Source of the DNA: VRUE01 sp963796705 | GTDB lineage: Bacteria; Actinomycetota; Thermoleophilia; Solirubrobacterales; 70-9 | NCBI GenBank assembly: GCA_963796705.1 | Contig: CAWCMK010000003.1 | Coordinates: 248,001 to 312,000, forward strand | Direction of reading: 5' to 3' | DNA: 64,000 bases | Shown here: positions 50,772 to 60,072 of the stretch, piece by piece | How positions within the stretch are numbered: position 1 is the first letter of the stretch | How the letters are laid out: each line of letters begins with the position of its first letter | Position numbers and translations under genes: made by a program | The notes under the pieces: model-generated | What the model saw: only the letters and a program-made list of their open reading frames with translations | Told to the model about the DNA's origin: nothing | Database searches by the model: none

Positions 50772-51692
50772 TTGGTCGGTTCGCTTGTCCTAAACCGCTT
50801 CCTGATTGAGCGCTGCATTGGCAGCGGCGGTTTCGGCACCGTCTATCAGGCCTGGGACGGTCGCCTCGAGCGCCCGGTCGCAGTCAAGGTGATCGACGCC
50901 GGCTCCGCGCCGGCCTCGGCCCGGGTTTTGCGTGAGGCCCAGGCGGCCGCCCGCCTCAATCACCCGGGGATCGTCACCCTCTATGAGATGGGCGAGGAGG
51001 GCGGCAGCGCACTGCTCGTCAGCGAGCTGATCGACGGCTTGACCCTCGATGAGCTGAGTTCCACCGGAGCGCTCAGCGACCGCGATGTTGGCGAGATCGG
51101 CGCCGACCTCTGCGAGGCGCTTGACCATGCCCACTCGCGGGACGTCGTGCACCGCGATATCAAGCCACAGAACGTGCTCGTTGCCAAGGAGGATGGCCCC
51201 CGCGCGAAGCTCATGGACTTCGGGGTGGCGCGGCTGACCGATGCGACCGCGCTAACCGCGCCCGGCGGTGTCGTGGGCACGCTCGCCTACATGGCTCCGG
51301 AGCAGGCCGAGGGACGTGAGGCCGGCCCCGAGGCCGACATCTACTCCCTGGCGCTCGTCCTCTACGAGTGCTGGACCGGCGAGAATCCGATCCGCCGCAG
51401 CACTCCGGCAGCCACCGCACGGGCGATCGGCGGCCGCATCCGTCCGCTGCGCCGGGTGCGGCCCGACCTGCCGCGCGAGCTCAGCCAGACGATCGAGGAA
51501 TGCCTGCACCCCCGGCCCTCGCATCGGCCCACGCTGGAGGAGCTCGGCGAAGCCGTCGAGGAAGCCCTGGAGGCACTCGCCGAACGGCTTCCGGGTCAGG
51601 CGCGCCCGCTCGCGCCCAGACTCCTCGCCCTGGCCGCGGCGGCGACGGTGGGCATCTGGCTTGCCGTCGGTCACGGGGTCGCACTGCCGTAG
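50772..51692 (+). CDS. Ser/Thr protein kinase with C-terminal membrane segment
   Basis: 306 residues, TTG start. Hanks-type kinase: P-loop 'IGSGGFGTVYQAWD', Lys39, Glu55, catalytic 'VVHRDIKPQNVLV' (127-139), 'MDFGVARL' with DFG at 149-151, 'APEQAEG' at 175-181. A weak hydrophobic anchor at about 282-302 ends the protein with almost no outside domain, so it is unlikely to sense outside ligands. It lies upstream of fhaA/fhaB, whose FHA domains bind phospho-Thr, suggesting a connected pathway. A 7-base-pair hairpin follows before fhaA. Confidence 0.9.
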   Translation: MVGSLVLNRFLIERCIGSGGFGTVYQAWDGRLERPVAVKVIDAGSAPASARVLREAQAAARLNHPGIVTLYEMGEEGGSALLVSELIDGLTLDELSSTGALSDRDVGEIGADLCEALDHAHSRDVVHRDIKPQNVLVAKEDGPRAKLMDFGVARLTDATALTAPGGVVGTLAYMAPEQAEGREAGPEADIYSLALVLYECWTGENPIRRSTPAATARAIGGRIRPLRRVRPDLPRELSQTIEECLHPRPSHRPTLEELGEAVEEALEALAERLPGQARPLAPRLLALAAAATVGIWLAVGHGVALP

Positions 51693-51704
51693 GATTTCGC
51701 TCAG

Positions 51705-51723
51705 TTTCCCGCGCGCCGGGAAA
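51705..51723 (+). other. Hairpin between kinase and fhaA
   Basis: TTTCCCG and CGGGAAA form a perfect 7-base-pair stem with a 5-base loop. No T-run follows, so it is more likely an mRNA structure or Rho-related site than an intrinsic terminator. Confidence 0.35.
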
Positions 51724-51752
51724 GACCCGTTGCCGCAGAAGGAGTTGATCCG

Positions 51753-52523
51753 ATTAGCGTCTTACGCAACCTCGAGAGTCGCATCGAAGGCCTCGTCGAG
51801 GGGGTCTTCAGCCGCGCCTTCAGCTCCGAGGTGCAGCCGGTCGAACTCGCCCGCAAGCTGGCCAAGGAGATGGATGCGCACAAGACGGCCGGCATCGCCC
51901 GGGTCTACGTCCCCAACGAGTACTCGGTCTACCTCTCCAAGCAGGACCGCGGCAAGTTGGAAGGCTATGAGCGCTCGCTCGAGCAGGAGCTGTCCGGTTA
52001 TCTCCTCGACCACGCACGTCGCCGCGGCTATGACCTGCTGACCCGGCCCGCCGTTGAGTTCAAGACCGACGAGCGGCTGCGGCTCGGCGAGTTCGGGATC
52101 CAGACGCGCCTCGTCAAGCCCCCGGTGCATGAGGGCGAGCGGCCGAGCCAAGGGGAGGAAGGCCACACCCAGGTCTACTCGGCGGTCCGTGAGCGGGAGC
52201 CGGCGCCGAGCCCCAAGCGCCGCGCCGAGGCACTGGTCGCGACCCGCGCGGTCGTCTCCCTGGAGGACCGTCGCTACGTGCTCGATGGTCCGCGGGCGAC
52301 GATCGGGCGCTCAAAGGAGGTCGAGTGCGTGCTGCGCGACCCCAACGTCTCCCGGCGTCACGCCGAGCTGCGGCGCAGCGCCTCCGGCGACTGGACGGTT
52401 GTCGATCTGGGCTCGACCAATGGCGTCAAGGTGAACGGTCGCCGGGTCGCCTCGTCCCGTCTCAGCCCTGGTGACCAGGTCACGGTCGGCTCGACGACCT
52501 TCACCTTCGACATCGAGTCCTAG
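51753..52523 (+). CDS. fhaA: FhaA-like protein (DUF3662 plus FHA domain)
   Basis: The reading frame extends upstream of the first conventional start (GTG 51831) with the expected family N-terminus 'SVLRNLESRIEGLVEGVFSR'. The natural start is ATT at 51753, 8 bases behind AAGGAG (51739-51744); no ATG, GTG or TTG fits. This gives 256 residues. DUF3662 covers about 1-120, and the FHA domain about 165-256 has 'ATIGRSKEVECVLRDPNVSR' and 'DLGSTNGVKVNGRRV'. FhaA binds phosphorylated MviN-type and PBP partners in Mycobacterium. First gene of the pknB cluster. Confidence 0.88.
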   Translation: MSVLRNLESRIEGLVEGVFSRAFSSEVQPVELARKLAKEMDAHKTAGIARVYVPNEYSVYLSKQDRGKLEGYERSLEQELSGYLLDHARRRGYDLLTRPAVEFKTDERLRLGEFGIQTRLVKPPVHEGERPSQGEEGHTQVYSAVREREPAPSPKRRAEALVATRAVVSLEDRRYVLDGPRATIGRSKEVECVLRDPNVSRRHAELRRSASGDWTVVDLGSTNGVKVNGRRVASSRLSPGDQVTVGSTTFTFDIES

Positions 52524-52597
52524 GCGTGAGCGCGAAGCGAGGGAGCGTGCACGTCTGGTTCTTTGCGACCGAGCGACGCGCGAGCCTTTACTTCTAA

Positions 52598-53071
52598 ATG
52601 GCCTACGACCCGATCTCCGTGGCCCTCAAGTTCGGCTTCCTCGTCGTCCTCTACCTCTTTTTGCTCTGGATCGCCCGCTCGGCGATCAAGGACCTGAGGC
52701 GCACGGTTGCGCCGGCCCCCGACGCGACGGGCTTTCACCCGGCCCCCGCCTTCGGACCCGCCGCCGCGTCCGCGGCCGAAGCCTGGTTGATCGCCGAGCG
52801 CGGCGGCGGACTCGAGCCGGGCGAGCGCTTCGACCTGATCGGCGGCCTCTCAATTGGCCGCTCGCGCGACGCCGACATCCAGATCGAGGACCGCTACGCC
52901 TCCGGGATCCATGCCCGCGTCTTTAACCGCGACGCCCGGGTCTTCGTCGAGGACATGAACTCGACCAACGGGACCCTGCTAAACGACGCGACCCTGAAGG
53001 GTGAGGCTGAGTTGCTGGACGGCGATGTCCTGCGTATCGGCGACACCGAGTTCAGGTTGGAGACCACCTAG
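52598..53071 (+). CDS. fhaB: FHA-domain membrane protein FhaB (FipA-type)
   Basis: 157 residues. One N-terminal membrane segment (about 8-27, 'LKFGFLVVLYLFLLWIA'), then an FHA domain at about 80-155 with 'LSIGRSRDADIQIEDRYASG' and 'VEDMNSTNGTLLND'. FhaB recruits phosphorylated FipA and PBPs in mycobacterial cell division. It overlaps the next gene by one base (TAGTG). The C-terminus ends immediately after the FHA fold. Confidence 0.92.
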   Translation: MAYDPISVALKFGFLVVLYLFLLWIARSAIKDLRRTVAPAPDATGFHPAPAFGPAAASAAEAWLIAERGGGLEPGERFDLIGGLSIGRSRDADIQIEDRYASGIHARVFNRDARVFVEDMNSTNGTLLNDATLKGEAELLDGDVLRIGDTEFRLETT

Positions 53072-54372
53072 TGCTGCGGGTCGAGGATCAGGCTTTCCGG
53101 ACCGACACCGGACGCCAGCGCAGCGCCAACGAGGACTCCTATTTCGTCCGGGCACCGATCTTCGTCGTTGCGGACGGGATGGGCGGCGCGCAGGCCGGAG
53201 AGGTTGCCTCAAAAGCCGCCGCGGAGGCCTTCGACCGCAATCTCCCCGAGGACTCGCCGGAGGCGTTCTTGCAAGGGACGATCGAAGAGGCGAACCGACG
53301 GATCCACGAGCTCGCGCGTGATGATCCCTCGCGGGCGGGCATGGGGACGACGATTACTGCGGCGATCGTCGTCCCCGAGGCCGAAGAGGTCGCAATCGGC
53401 CACGTCGGTGACAGTCGCGCCTATCGCCTGCGGGACCGAAAGCTCGAACGACTGACGCGCGATCACTCGCTGGTCGAGGAAATGCGGCGCAAGGGCCAGC
53501 TGACCGACGCCCAGGCGGAGGACCATCCGCAGCGCTCGATTATTACCCGGGCGCTGGGCCCCGAGCCGCAGGTCCAGGTCGACGTGCAGAGTGTCCCCGC
53601 CCGTCCCGGGGACGTCTTCCTGATCTGTTCTGACGGTCTGACGACGATGATCGGCGATGAGGAGATAACGCGGCTGCTGGCCGGCGCAACCTCGATGCAA
53701 GCCGCGGTCCGGGCCCTGGTCGACGAGGCCAACAGGGCCGGCGGCCGCGACAACATCACGGTTCTGGCCTTCCGCCTGGAGGACGCCGCGGCGCCGGCCA
53801 GGGCCCCCGACGATGCGACGCTGATCGGTCCCGCCGCCGCCGCCGAGGGTCTTACCGCAACCGAGGTCCGCCGCCGCGCCGCCGCCGCCGCGGCCCGGGA
53901 GCGCCGCGCAGCCCTGGAGGCAAAGCCGAAACGACGCCGCCTGCGCCGCGCGGCGAAAATCCTCGCAACGTTGGTGGTGTTAGGGGCGGCTGTGTTCGGC
54001 GCCTGGTACGGGCTGCGCCATGTCTGGTTCCTCGGCACCGACGACGGCGGCCGCGTCGCCATCTACCGTGGTCTGCCCTACGAACTGCCCTTCGGGATCA
54101 AGCTCTATGACGAGCGCTACGCGAGCCCCGTCCAGACCAGCTCTCTGGTGAGCAGGCGCCGCAACGCGGTCACCGGTCACAGCCTCCGCTCGCACTCCGA
54201 CGCCGTCCAGCTGGTTGAAGAAATCGAACGGAGCCAGGGGATCGGCCTTCCGCCCAAGGAACAGAGACCGTCCGTGGACGCGGGGAAGCGCTCCAAGGGA
54301 AATCGGGAACCCCAATCCCCCAACCGCCCGCAGCCGCCGCCGCGGGCAAACAAGGAACCCGTTGGTCATTAG
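53071..54372 (+). CDS. pstP: PP2C-type Ser/Thr phosphatase PstP
   Basis: 433 residues, GTG start. The PPM phosphatase domain (about 1-240) has 'RTDTGRQRSANEDSYFV', 'VADGMGGAQAGEVAS', 'GHVGDSRAYRLRDRKLERLT', 'LTRDHSLVEEM' and 'GGRDNITVLAFRL', giving all metal-binding Asp residues. A low-complexity Ala/Arg linker leads to a membrane segment (about 298-318) and a short outside tail. It reverses the action of the pknB-type kinases in this cluster. Confidence 0.95.
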   Translation: MLRVEDQAFRTDTGRQRSANEDSYFVRAPIFVVADGMGGAQAGEVASKAAAEAFDRNLPEDSPEAFLQGTIEEANRRIHELARDDPSRAGMGTTITAAIVVPEAEEVAIGHVGDSRAYRLRDRKLERLTRDHSLVEEMRRKGQLTDAQAEDHPQRSIITRALGPEPQVQVDVQSVPARPGDVFLICSDGLTTMIGDEEITRLLAGATSMQAAVRALVDEANRAGGRDNITVLAFRLEDAAAPARAPDDATLIGPAAAAEGLTATEVRRRAAAAAARERRAALEAKPKRRRLRRAAKILATLVVLGAAVFGAWYGLRHVWFLGTDDGGRVAIYRGLPYELPFGIKLYDERYASPVQTSSLVSRRRNAVTGHSLRSHSDAVQLVEEIERSQGIGLPPKEQRPSVDAGKRSKGNREPQSPNRPQPPPRANKEPVGH

Positions 54373-54411
54373 CGCTCGTGAGTCGCGGCGGGGCACACCG
54401 CCCTCGAGCAG

Positions 54412-55737
54412 GTGGGCAGTCCGGTGAGTTCCGCGCGTAATCGAGAGCTGGGCGCGCTGGTCCCGGTCGCCCTGCTGGTCACCGCCGGCTTCGCGGCGGT
54501 CTTCGCCCAGGAACACGCGCGTGTGGGAAACCTGAGCCTGATCTACGGGGCCTACTTTCTCGCGGTCTGTCTTGCAACGCATATCTATCTGCGGATTCGG
54601 CTGCCGAACGCCGATCCGTATCTCTTTCCCCTGGTTGCCGTGTTGACTGCGTTCGGCCTCGTGATGATCTACAGGATCGACCCCAAGTTGGCCCGTGATC
54701 AGGCCAATTGGTTCGTCGTCGGCCTCATCCTCTTCGCGCTGACGATCCAGTTCCTGCGCGACTACGACGTCCTCGAGCGCTATCGATACACGGTCGCCGC
54801 CGCCGGTTTGCTGTTGCTCGCGGCGCCGCGATTGCCGGGGATCGGCCAGCAGGTGAACGGCGCCTACCTCGGGGTCAAGCTGGGGCCGCTTCAGTTCCAG
54901 CCGGCCGAGTTCTCGAAGATCTGCATCGTCATCTTCATGGCCAGCTACCTGCGCGAGCACCGCGAGGTGCTGATCGTCGGTGCCCGCCGGATCCTCGGCC
55001 TGACGCTGCCCCCGCTGAAGCACCTCGGGCCGCTGCTGGTCGTCTGGGGCGCCTCGATGTTGATGCTCGTATTCATCCGCGACCTGGGGAGCTCGCTGAT
55101 GTTCTTCGCCGCTTTCCTGGCCCTGCTCTACGTCGCCACCGCGCGCCTGTCGTTCGTCATCATCGGCATGGCGATGTTCGTGCTGGGCGCCTGGTTCTTC
55201 GCCTCGCACGTCCCCCACGTCCAAGAGCGGGTCGAAGTCTGGCTCAATCCCTGGCCTCACGCGCACGAAAGTGGCTACCAGATCCTCCAGTCGATCTTCG
55301 CCCAGGCCGACGGCGGTCTGTTCGGCAAAGGCTTCGGGCAGGGCATGATCGTGATCCCCGGCACCCATCCGGCGCAGGCGCTGCTGCCGGCGGCGCAGAC
55401 CGACACGATCTACGCGTTGATCGTCAACGAGCTGGGACTCTTCGGGGCCTGCGGGCTGATCCTCATCTACCTGCTGGTCGCAGCGCGAGGCTTCAAGGTC
55501 GCGCTGCTCGCCGATGACGGCTTCTCGAAGCTGTTGGCGACCGGGCTGACCGCCGTCTTTGCCTTTCAGGCCTTCGTGATCGTCGGCGGCGTCACCAGGA
55601 CGATCCCGCTGACAGGCGTCACCCTGCCGTTCGTCAGCTACGGAGGCAGTTCGATCGTCGCCAACTTCGTGCTGCTCGCCCTCCTCCTCCTGATCTCCGA
55701 TCGCGCCCGTCGCGAGGCTGCGGAGGAGGTCCAGTGA
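54412..55737 (+). CDS. rodA: SEDS-family peptidoglycan glycosyltransferase (RodA/FtsW)
   Basis: About 441 residues (GTG 54412; a second GTG at 54424 is possible). Ten membrane segments and SEDS motifs are visible: 'QVNGAYLGVKLGPLQFQPAE', 'FSKICIVIFMASYLREHRE', 'IRDLGSSLMFFAAFLALLYV' and the C-terminal 'TLPFVSYGGSSIVANF'. SEDS proteins polymerise glycan strands with a partner class B PBP. Position between pstP and pbpA is that of rodA in Mycobacterium. It overlaps pbpA by 4 bases. Confidence 0.94.
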   Translation: MGSPVSSARNRELGALVPVALLVTAGFAAVFAQEHARVGNLSLIYGAYFLAVCLATHIYLRIRLPNADPYLFPLVAVLTAFGLVMIYRIDPKLARDQANWFVVGLILFALTIQFLRDYDVLERYRYTVAAAGLLLLAAPRLPGIGQQVNGAYLGVKLGPLQFQPAEFSKICIVIFMASYLREHREVLIVGARRILGLTLPPLKHLGPLLVVWGASMLMLVFIRDLGSSLMFFAAFLALLYVATARLSFVIIGMAMFVLGAWFFASHVPHVQERVEVWLNPWPHAHESGYQILQSIFAQADGGLFGKGFGQGMIVIPGTHPAQALLPAAQTDTIYALIVNELGLFGACGLILIYLLVAARGFKVALLADDGFSKLLATGLTAVFAFQAFVIVGGVTRTIPLTGVTLPFVSYGGSSIVANFVLLALLLLISDRARREAAEEVQ

Positions 55738-57203
55738 ACCGGCAGATCGTCAGACTCTTCGCCGTCGTCGTGGTCCTCTTCGGGGTGCTGATCGGTTTCA
55801 CGTCCTACTGGTCCGTGTTTGACGCCAAGGCGCTGAAGGAAAAGGACGCCAACCCGAGGCCGCTGCTTGAGCAGCAACAGATCAGGCGCGGCTCGATCCT
55901 CGCCGATGATGGAACTCTGATCGCCCGCTCGGTGCCCATGGGCCACGGCGCCGAGCTGCAATATGTGCGGCGCTATCCGCACGGTGACCTCTTTGGCCAC
56001 CCGATCGGGTACAGCTTCGTGCGCGAGGGGGACTCCGAATTCGAGCAGTTCCACAACGCCCAGCTGGTTGGCGAAGAATCCGAATTCGGCTCGATCCTGG
56101 ACGAACTGCGGGGCAAGCAGCCGGAAGGAAATGACATCGTCACCAACATCGACCCCGAAGCCCAGCGGGTGGCCCTCAGCGGCCTTGAGGCGGCCGGCTT
56201 CGGAGCCGTCGTCGCGATCGAACCGAGCAGCGGCAGGGTCAGGGTGATGGCCTCCAATGCCCCCTATGACCCGAACCGCATTCCCTTCCCCCACGAATTC
56301 GAAAAGCTGAACGCAGCTGGAGCCGAAGCCCCGCTCATCAACCGTGCGACCCAGTACGGTTACCCGCCGGGTTCGACCTTCAAGGTCGTGACCGCCGCCG
56401 CCGCGCTTGACTCCGGGACGATCACCCCGGAAACCGCGATCAACGCCCCGGGCACGCTCGACGACGAAGGCCACGAACTGAACAACGACGGCCTCCAGGA
56501 CTGGGGCTCGATCACCCTGGACACCGCGCTGACCAACTCGGTCAACACCTGGTTCGCTCAGGTTGGTGCCAAGGTCGGTGAGGACACCCTCTTTGAATAC
56601 ATGGAACGGTTCGGGTTCAACTCGAAGCCGCCGATCGACCTGCCCTCCAACGAGCTCACAGCAAGTGGCCTCGTCGACCTCGAAAACAACAGGCTGCTGA
56701 CCCGCAACGACCCGATCGACATCGAGCGGGTCGCGATCGGCCAGGAGCGGCTGCTGGTGACGCCGCTCCAGGACGCCCTGGTCGCGGCGGCGGTCGCCAA
56801 CAAAGGTCACGAGATGAAGCCGCAGATCTGGGACAAGGTGATCGACCCCGACGGGCGTGTTGTGGAACGGATGAACCCCTCCGAATACGGTCAGCCGATC
56901 AGCGAAAAGACCGCGGAAGAGTTGACGACCGCGATGGAAGGGGTGGTCAAGGAAGGGACGGGCACCAACGCGGAGATTCCCGGGGTGCCGGTCGCCGGCA
57001 AGACCGGCACCGCGGAAACTCCGGGCAACGAATCCTGCGGCGGCGGCGCGGAAGAAAACCAGGCCTGGTTCATGGGCTTTGCCCCGGCGAACGAACCGAA
57101 GGTCGCGATCGCCGTCTCGGTCGAGTGCACGCCGCAGTTCGGCAATGACGTTGCGGCGCCGATCTTCCGCGAAGTGGCGGAAACGATCCTCAAACAGGAA
57201 TGA
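55734..57203 (+). CDS. pbpA: Penicillin-binding protein PbpA (class B transpeptidase)
   Basis: 489 residues, GTG start overlapping rodA. A single N-terminal membrane segment (about 7-27) precedes a dimerisation domain ('RGSILADDGTLIARSV') and the transpeptidase. The three active-site boxes are intact: STFK in 'PPGSTFKVVTA', SVN in 'ALTNSVNTWF' and KTGT in 'VAGKTGTAETPG'. It crosslinks peptidoglycan together with the adjacent SEDS glycosyltransferase. A Cys pair near the end ('NESCGGG', 'VECTP') could form a disulfide. Good Shine-Dalgarno sites occur for the downstream pknB. Confidence 0.95.
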   Translation: MNRQIVRLFAVVVVLFGVLIGFTSYWSVFDAKALKEKDANPRPLLEQQQIRRGSILADDGTLIARSVPMGHGAELQYVRRYPHGDLFGHPIGYSFVREGDSEFEQFHNAQLVGEESEFGSILDELRGKQPEGNDIVTNIDPEAQRVALSGLEAAGFGAVVAIEPSSGRVRVMASNAPYDPNRIPFPHEFEKLNAAGAEAPLINRATQYGYPPGSTFKVVTAAAALDSGTITPETAINAPGTLDDEGHELNNDGLQDWGSITLDTALTNSVNTWFAQVGAKVGEDTLFEYMERFGFNSKPPIDLPSNELTASGLVDLENNRLLTRNDPIDIERVAIGQERLLVTPLQDALVAAAVANKGHEMKPQIWDKVIDPDGRVVERMNPSEYGQPISEKTAEELTTAMEGVVKEGTGTNAEIPGVPVAGKTGTAETPGNESCGGGAEENQAWFMGFAPANEPKVAIAVSVECTPQFGNDVAAPIFREVAETILKQE

Positions 57204-57229
57204 CACGCGGGTGAGAGAAGGAGGCGGTC

Positions 57230-59110
57230 GTGCCTGAGCTGAGCGAGGGGAGCATCGTCGACGGGCGTTACCGGGTGCTGCGCCGAATCGGCGCCGGCGG
57301 TATGGCCGACGTTTGGCTCGCCGAGGACCAGCACCTTCAGCGCCGGGTCGCACTGAAGGTGCTGCACAGGCGCTTTGCCCAGGACAGAGAGTTCGTCGAG
57401 CGCTTCCGCCGCGAGGCCGAATCTGCGGCCGGGCTCAACCATCCGAACATCGTCTCCGTCTATGACCGCGGCGAAGTCGAAGGCACCTACTACATCGTCA
57501 TGCAGTACCTCGAGGGGCGCACCCTGAAGGAGCTGATCGACGTCGGTCTGACCCCCGAGCAGGCTGTCTATCTGATCCGCCAGGTACTCGAGGCGGCGCG
57601 TTTCGCGCACCGCAACGGCATCGTTCATCGCGATCTGAAGCCGCAGAACGTGATCGTCGACGACGACGGCAAGGCGGTGGTAACCGACTTCGGGATCGCC
57701 CGGGCCGGCGTTTCGGAGATCACCCAGACGGGCTCGGTGATGGGAACGCCCCACTATCTCTCGCCCGAGCAGGCCCAGGGGGAAGAGGTGACGCCGGTAT
57801 CTGACCTCTACTCGATCGGGGTGATGCTCTACGAGGCCCTGGCGCGCCGCGTCCCCTTCGAAGGCGAAAGCGCGGTCGCGGTCGCGATGAAGCAGGTCTC
57901 GCAGGCACCGCAGCGGCCGAGCTCGATCAACCCCGCGGTCTCGCCCGCCCTCGACGCGGTTGTCATGCGGGCCCTCGAGAAGAGCCCGGGGGAGCGCTTC
58001 CAGAACGCCGACTCCTTCATCGCAGCGCTTGACAACGCCCTCAAGGCGGGCGACGAGCTGCGCGGCGGCACCGCCGCCTTCGCGCCGCTGCCGCCGACCG
58101 TCGTGCGCCCGGATGAAACCGAGGCGGCGGAGATGGACCAACTCGAAGAGCGCGAGCGCCGCCGCCGCCGCCGGCTCTGGATCCTGGCCGGGATCGCCGC
58201 GTTGATCGCGCTGGGGGTGATCTTCGCGCTGACCCGCGATACGACCACGACCGTCCCGAACGTCACCGACAGCCCCAAGTACCTGGCTGAAGCTCGGCTC
58301 GAAGCGCAGGGCTTCGGCGTCGGGGAAGTGAAATCCGTACCCCGCGCCGAATCGCCAGCGGGAACCGTGCTCGAGCAGGATCCACTGCCGGGCAGCACCG
58401 AAGAAAGCTGCTCCTTGCTGACGTTCTTCTGCTCGAAGCCGAAGATCAGCCTAACCGTCAGCAGCGGTCCCGGCCAGGCGAAGGTCCCGAGCACGGCGAA
58501 TCTGCCGCTCGCCAAGGCGACCCAGAAGCTGGAAGAAGCCGGTTTCGAAGTCGCCGTCGACCGGGTCAACTCGACGAAGGTCGCCGAAGGACTGGTGATC
58601 CACTCCAAACCTTCCGGCGGCTCTAGCACGACCGAAGGCGCGACCGTGACCCTGACCGTGTCGCTTGGACCAAAGCTCGCCAAGGTTCCAATCCTGGTCG
58701 AACTCCAGCGCTCGGTCGCCGTGCAGAAGATCCGCAGCCTCGGACTGGTGCCGAGTGTCAGCGAACAGACGAGCGCCGCCCCCGTCGGGCAGGTGATCCG
58801 CCAGGCGCCCAGCGCAGGTAGCCGGGTCGAGCCTGGCTCGGCCGTCTCGATCACCGTCTCCAAGGGGGAAGAAAAGGTGACGATCCCGAACGTGATCGGC
58901 AAGCCGCGCGCGGAAGCGGTCAGCGCCCTGCGCGAAGCCGGTCTGAAGCCCAGCGTCAGCGAACAGGAAACCGAAACCCAGTCAAAGGTCGGCAAGGTCA
59001 CGGACCAGTTCCCGCCGCCAGGATCCGAAGTGGAACCGGGCTCGACCGTCACCGTGGTCGTCGGCAAGAAACCGCCGTCCGCTCCCGAAGAAGAATTTGA
59101 AGAACAATGA
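57230..59110 (+). CDS. pknB: Ser/Thr protein kinase PknB with four PASTA repeats
   Basis: 626 residues. Kinase domain about 13-275 with P-loop 'RIGAGGMADVWLAED', Lys43, 'IVHRDLKPQNVIV' (Asp135) and DFG 153-155. The activation loop 'EITQTGSVMGT' keeps the two Thr (165, 167) equivalent to mycobacterial Thr171/Thr173. After a juxtamembrane Arg run comes a membrane segment (about 315-333) and four PASTA repeats. The first carries a Cys-containing insertion ('SCSLLTFFCSK'). PASTA repeats bind muropeptides. The stop overlaps the ddl start (ATGA). Confidence 0.96.
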   Translation: MPELSEGSIVDGRYRVLRRIGAGGMADVWLAEDQHLQRRVALKVLHRRFAQDREFVERFRREAESAAGLNHPNIVSVYDRGEVEGTYYIVMQYLEGRTLKELIDVGLTPEQAVYLIRQVLEAARFAHRNGIVHRDLKPQNVIVDDDGKAVVTDFGIARAGVSEITQTGSVMGTPHYLSPEQAQGEEVTPVSDLYSIGVMLYEALARRVPFEGESAVAVAMKQVSQAPQRPSSINPAVSPALDAVVMRALEKSPGERFQNADSFIAALDNALKAGDELRGGTAAFAPLPPTVVRPDETEAAEMDQLEERERRRRRRLWILAGIAALIALGVIFALTRDTTTTVPNVTDSPKYLAEARLEAQGFGVGEVKSVPRAESPAGTVLEQDPLPGSTEESCSLLTFFCSKPKISLTVSSGPGQAKVPSTANLPLAKATQKLEEAGFEVAVDRVNSTKVAEGLVIHSKPSGGSSTTEGATVTLTVSLGPKLAKVPILVELQRSVAVQKIRSLGLVPSVSEQTSAAPVGQVIRQAPSAGSRVEPGSAVSITVSKGEEKVTIPNVIGKPRAEAVSALREAGLKPSVSEQETETQSKVGKVTDQFPPPGSEVEPGSTVTVVVGKKPPSAPEEEFEEQ

Positions 59111-60072
59111 GGGTTGCCGTCATCTCCGGCGGCCGCTCCTCTGAGCACGAGGTATCCCTGCGTTCGGGAGAGGCGGTTGCGCGAGGATTGGAGGAGGCCG
59201 GTCACCAGGTGCTGCGCGTCACCGCTGCCCGCGAGGGCGGCTGGATCCTTGGCAGCAAGCCGCTCGACCTGAGCCCGGGCGCCGGCCTGCTGGGGGCCGA
59301 CGTGGCCTTTCCTGTACTGCATGGGCCATTCGGCGAGGATGGGAGTGCCCAGGGCTTGCTCGAGTGGCTCGATGTCCCCTACGTCGGCTCCGATGTTCTC
59401 GCCTCGGCGATCTGCATGGATAAGCTGACCCTGAAGCGGCTCTTCGCAGGAGGCGGCATCCCCCAGGTCGAGTTTGTCGCCGTCGGCGAGGAGGGTTGGC
59501 GGGAGCGCTGCGCCGAGCTTCAGGGACCGCTCTGGGTGAAGCCGTCGCGTCTGGGCTCGAGCGTGGGTATCAGCCGAGTCGAAGACCTTTCGGGCCTCGA
59601 GGAGGCGGTCGAGCTGGCCCTGCGGCACGACCCGCGGGTGATCGTCGAGTCATCGGCCCGCGGCAGGGAGGTCGAGTGCTCACTGCTGGGCAACGAGCAC
59701 ATCGAGGCCTCCCCGCCCGGCGAGATCGTCGCCCATGGCGATTGGTATGACTATGAGACCAAGTACCGCCCCGGCGGGATGGAGCTGCGCGTCCCCGCGG
59801 CGATCTCGGCTGAGCAGGCCGAGCGCCTGCAGTGCCTCGCGATCGAGGCCTTCCGCCTCGGAAGCTGTGCGGGTCTGGCCCGTTGCGATTTCTTCGTTGA
59901 GCCCGACGGCCAGGTTCTCGTCAACGAGATCAACACGATGCCGGGCTTCACCGAGACAAGCGTCTACGCGAGGCTCTGGGAGGCCGCCGGGCTCGCCTAT
60001 CCCGACCTCTGCGATCAGCTTCTCTCACTGGGCATCGAGCGCCACCGCCTGGCGCGCACGCACACCTATTAG
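59107..60072 (+). CDS. ddl: D-alanine-D-alanine ligase
   Basis: 321 residues, ATG overlapping the pknB stop. All Ddl motifs are canonical: 'SGGRSSEHEVSLRSGEAV', 'FPVLHGPFGEDGSAQG', 'LWVKPSRLGSSVGISRV', 'DWYDYETKYRPGGMELRVPA' and the metal site 'LVNEINTMPGFTETSVYA'. It makes the D-Ala-D-Ala ends used by PbpA and sensed through muropeptides by PknB. It closes the cluster. A second, divergent Ddl homologue lies at 32842-33780. Confidence 0.95.
   Translation: MRVAVISGGRSSEHEVSLRSGEAVARGLEEAGHQVLRVTAAREGGWILGSKPLDLSPGAGLLGADVAFPVLHGPFGEDGSAQGLLEWLDVPYVGSDVLASAICMDKLTLKRLFAGGGIPQVEFVAVGEEGWRERCAELQGPLWVKPSRLGSSVGISRVEDLSGLEEAVELALRHDPRVIVESSARGREVECSLLGNEHIEASPPGEIVAHGDWYDYETKYRPGGMELRVPAAISAEQAERLQCLAIEAFRLGSCAGLARCDFFVEPDGQVLVNEINTMPGFTETSVYARLWEAAGLAYPDLCDQLLSLGIERHRLARTHTY

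Noticed and set aside
53980..55368. Long open frame (462 codons) antisense to pstP/rodA
   Set aside because: GC-rich coding DNA gives long antisense frames; its composition is His/Asp/Gln/Arg-rich with no domain, and the plus strand has clear genes.
55638..57353. 571-codon frame antisense to pbpA
   Set aside because: Shadow of pbpA, whose transpeptidase motifs are intact on the plus strand; no recognisable domain in the antisense product.
57829..59628. 599-codon frame antisense to pknB and ddl
   Set aside because: Ser/Thr/Pro-rich shadow of the PASTA region; no start signal or domain.
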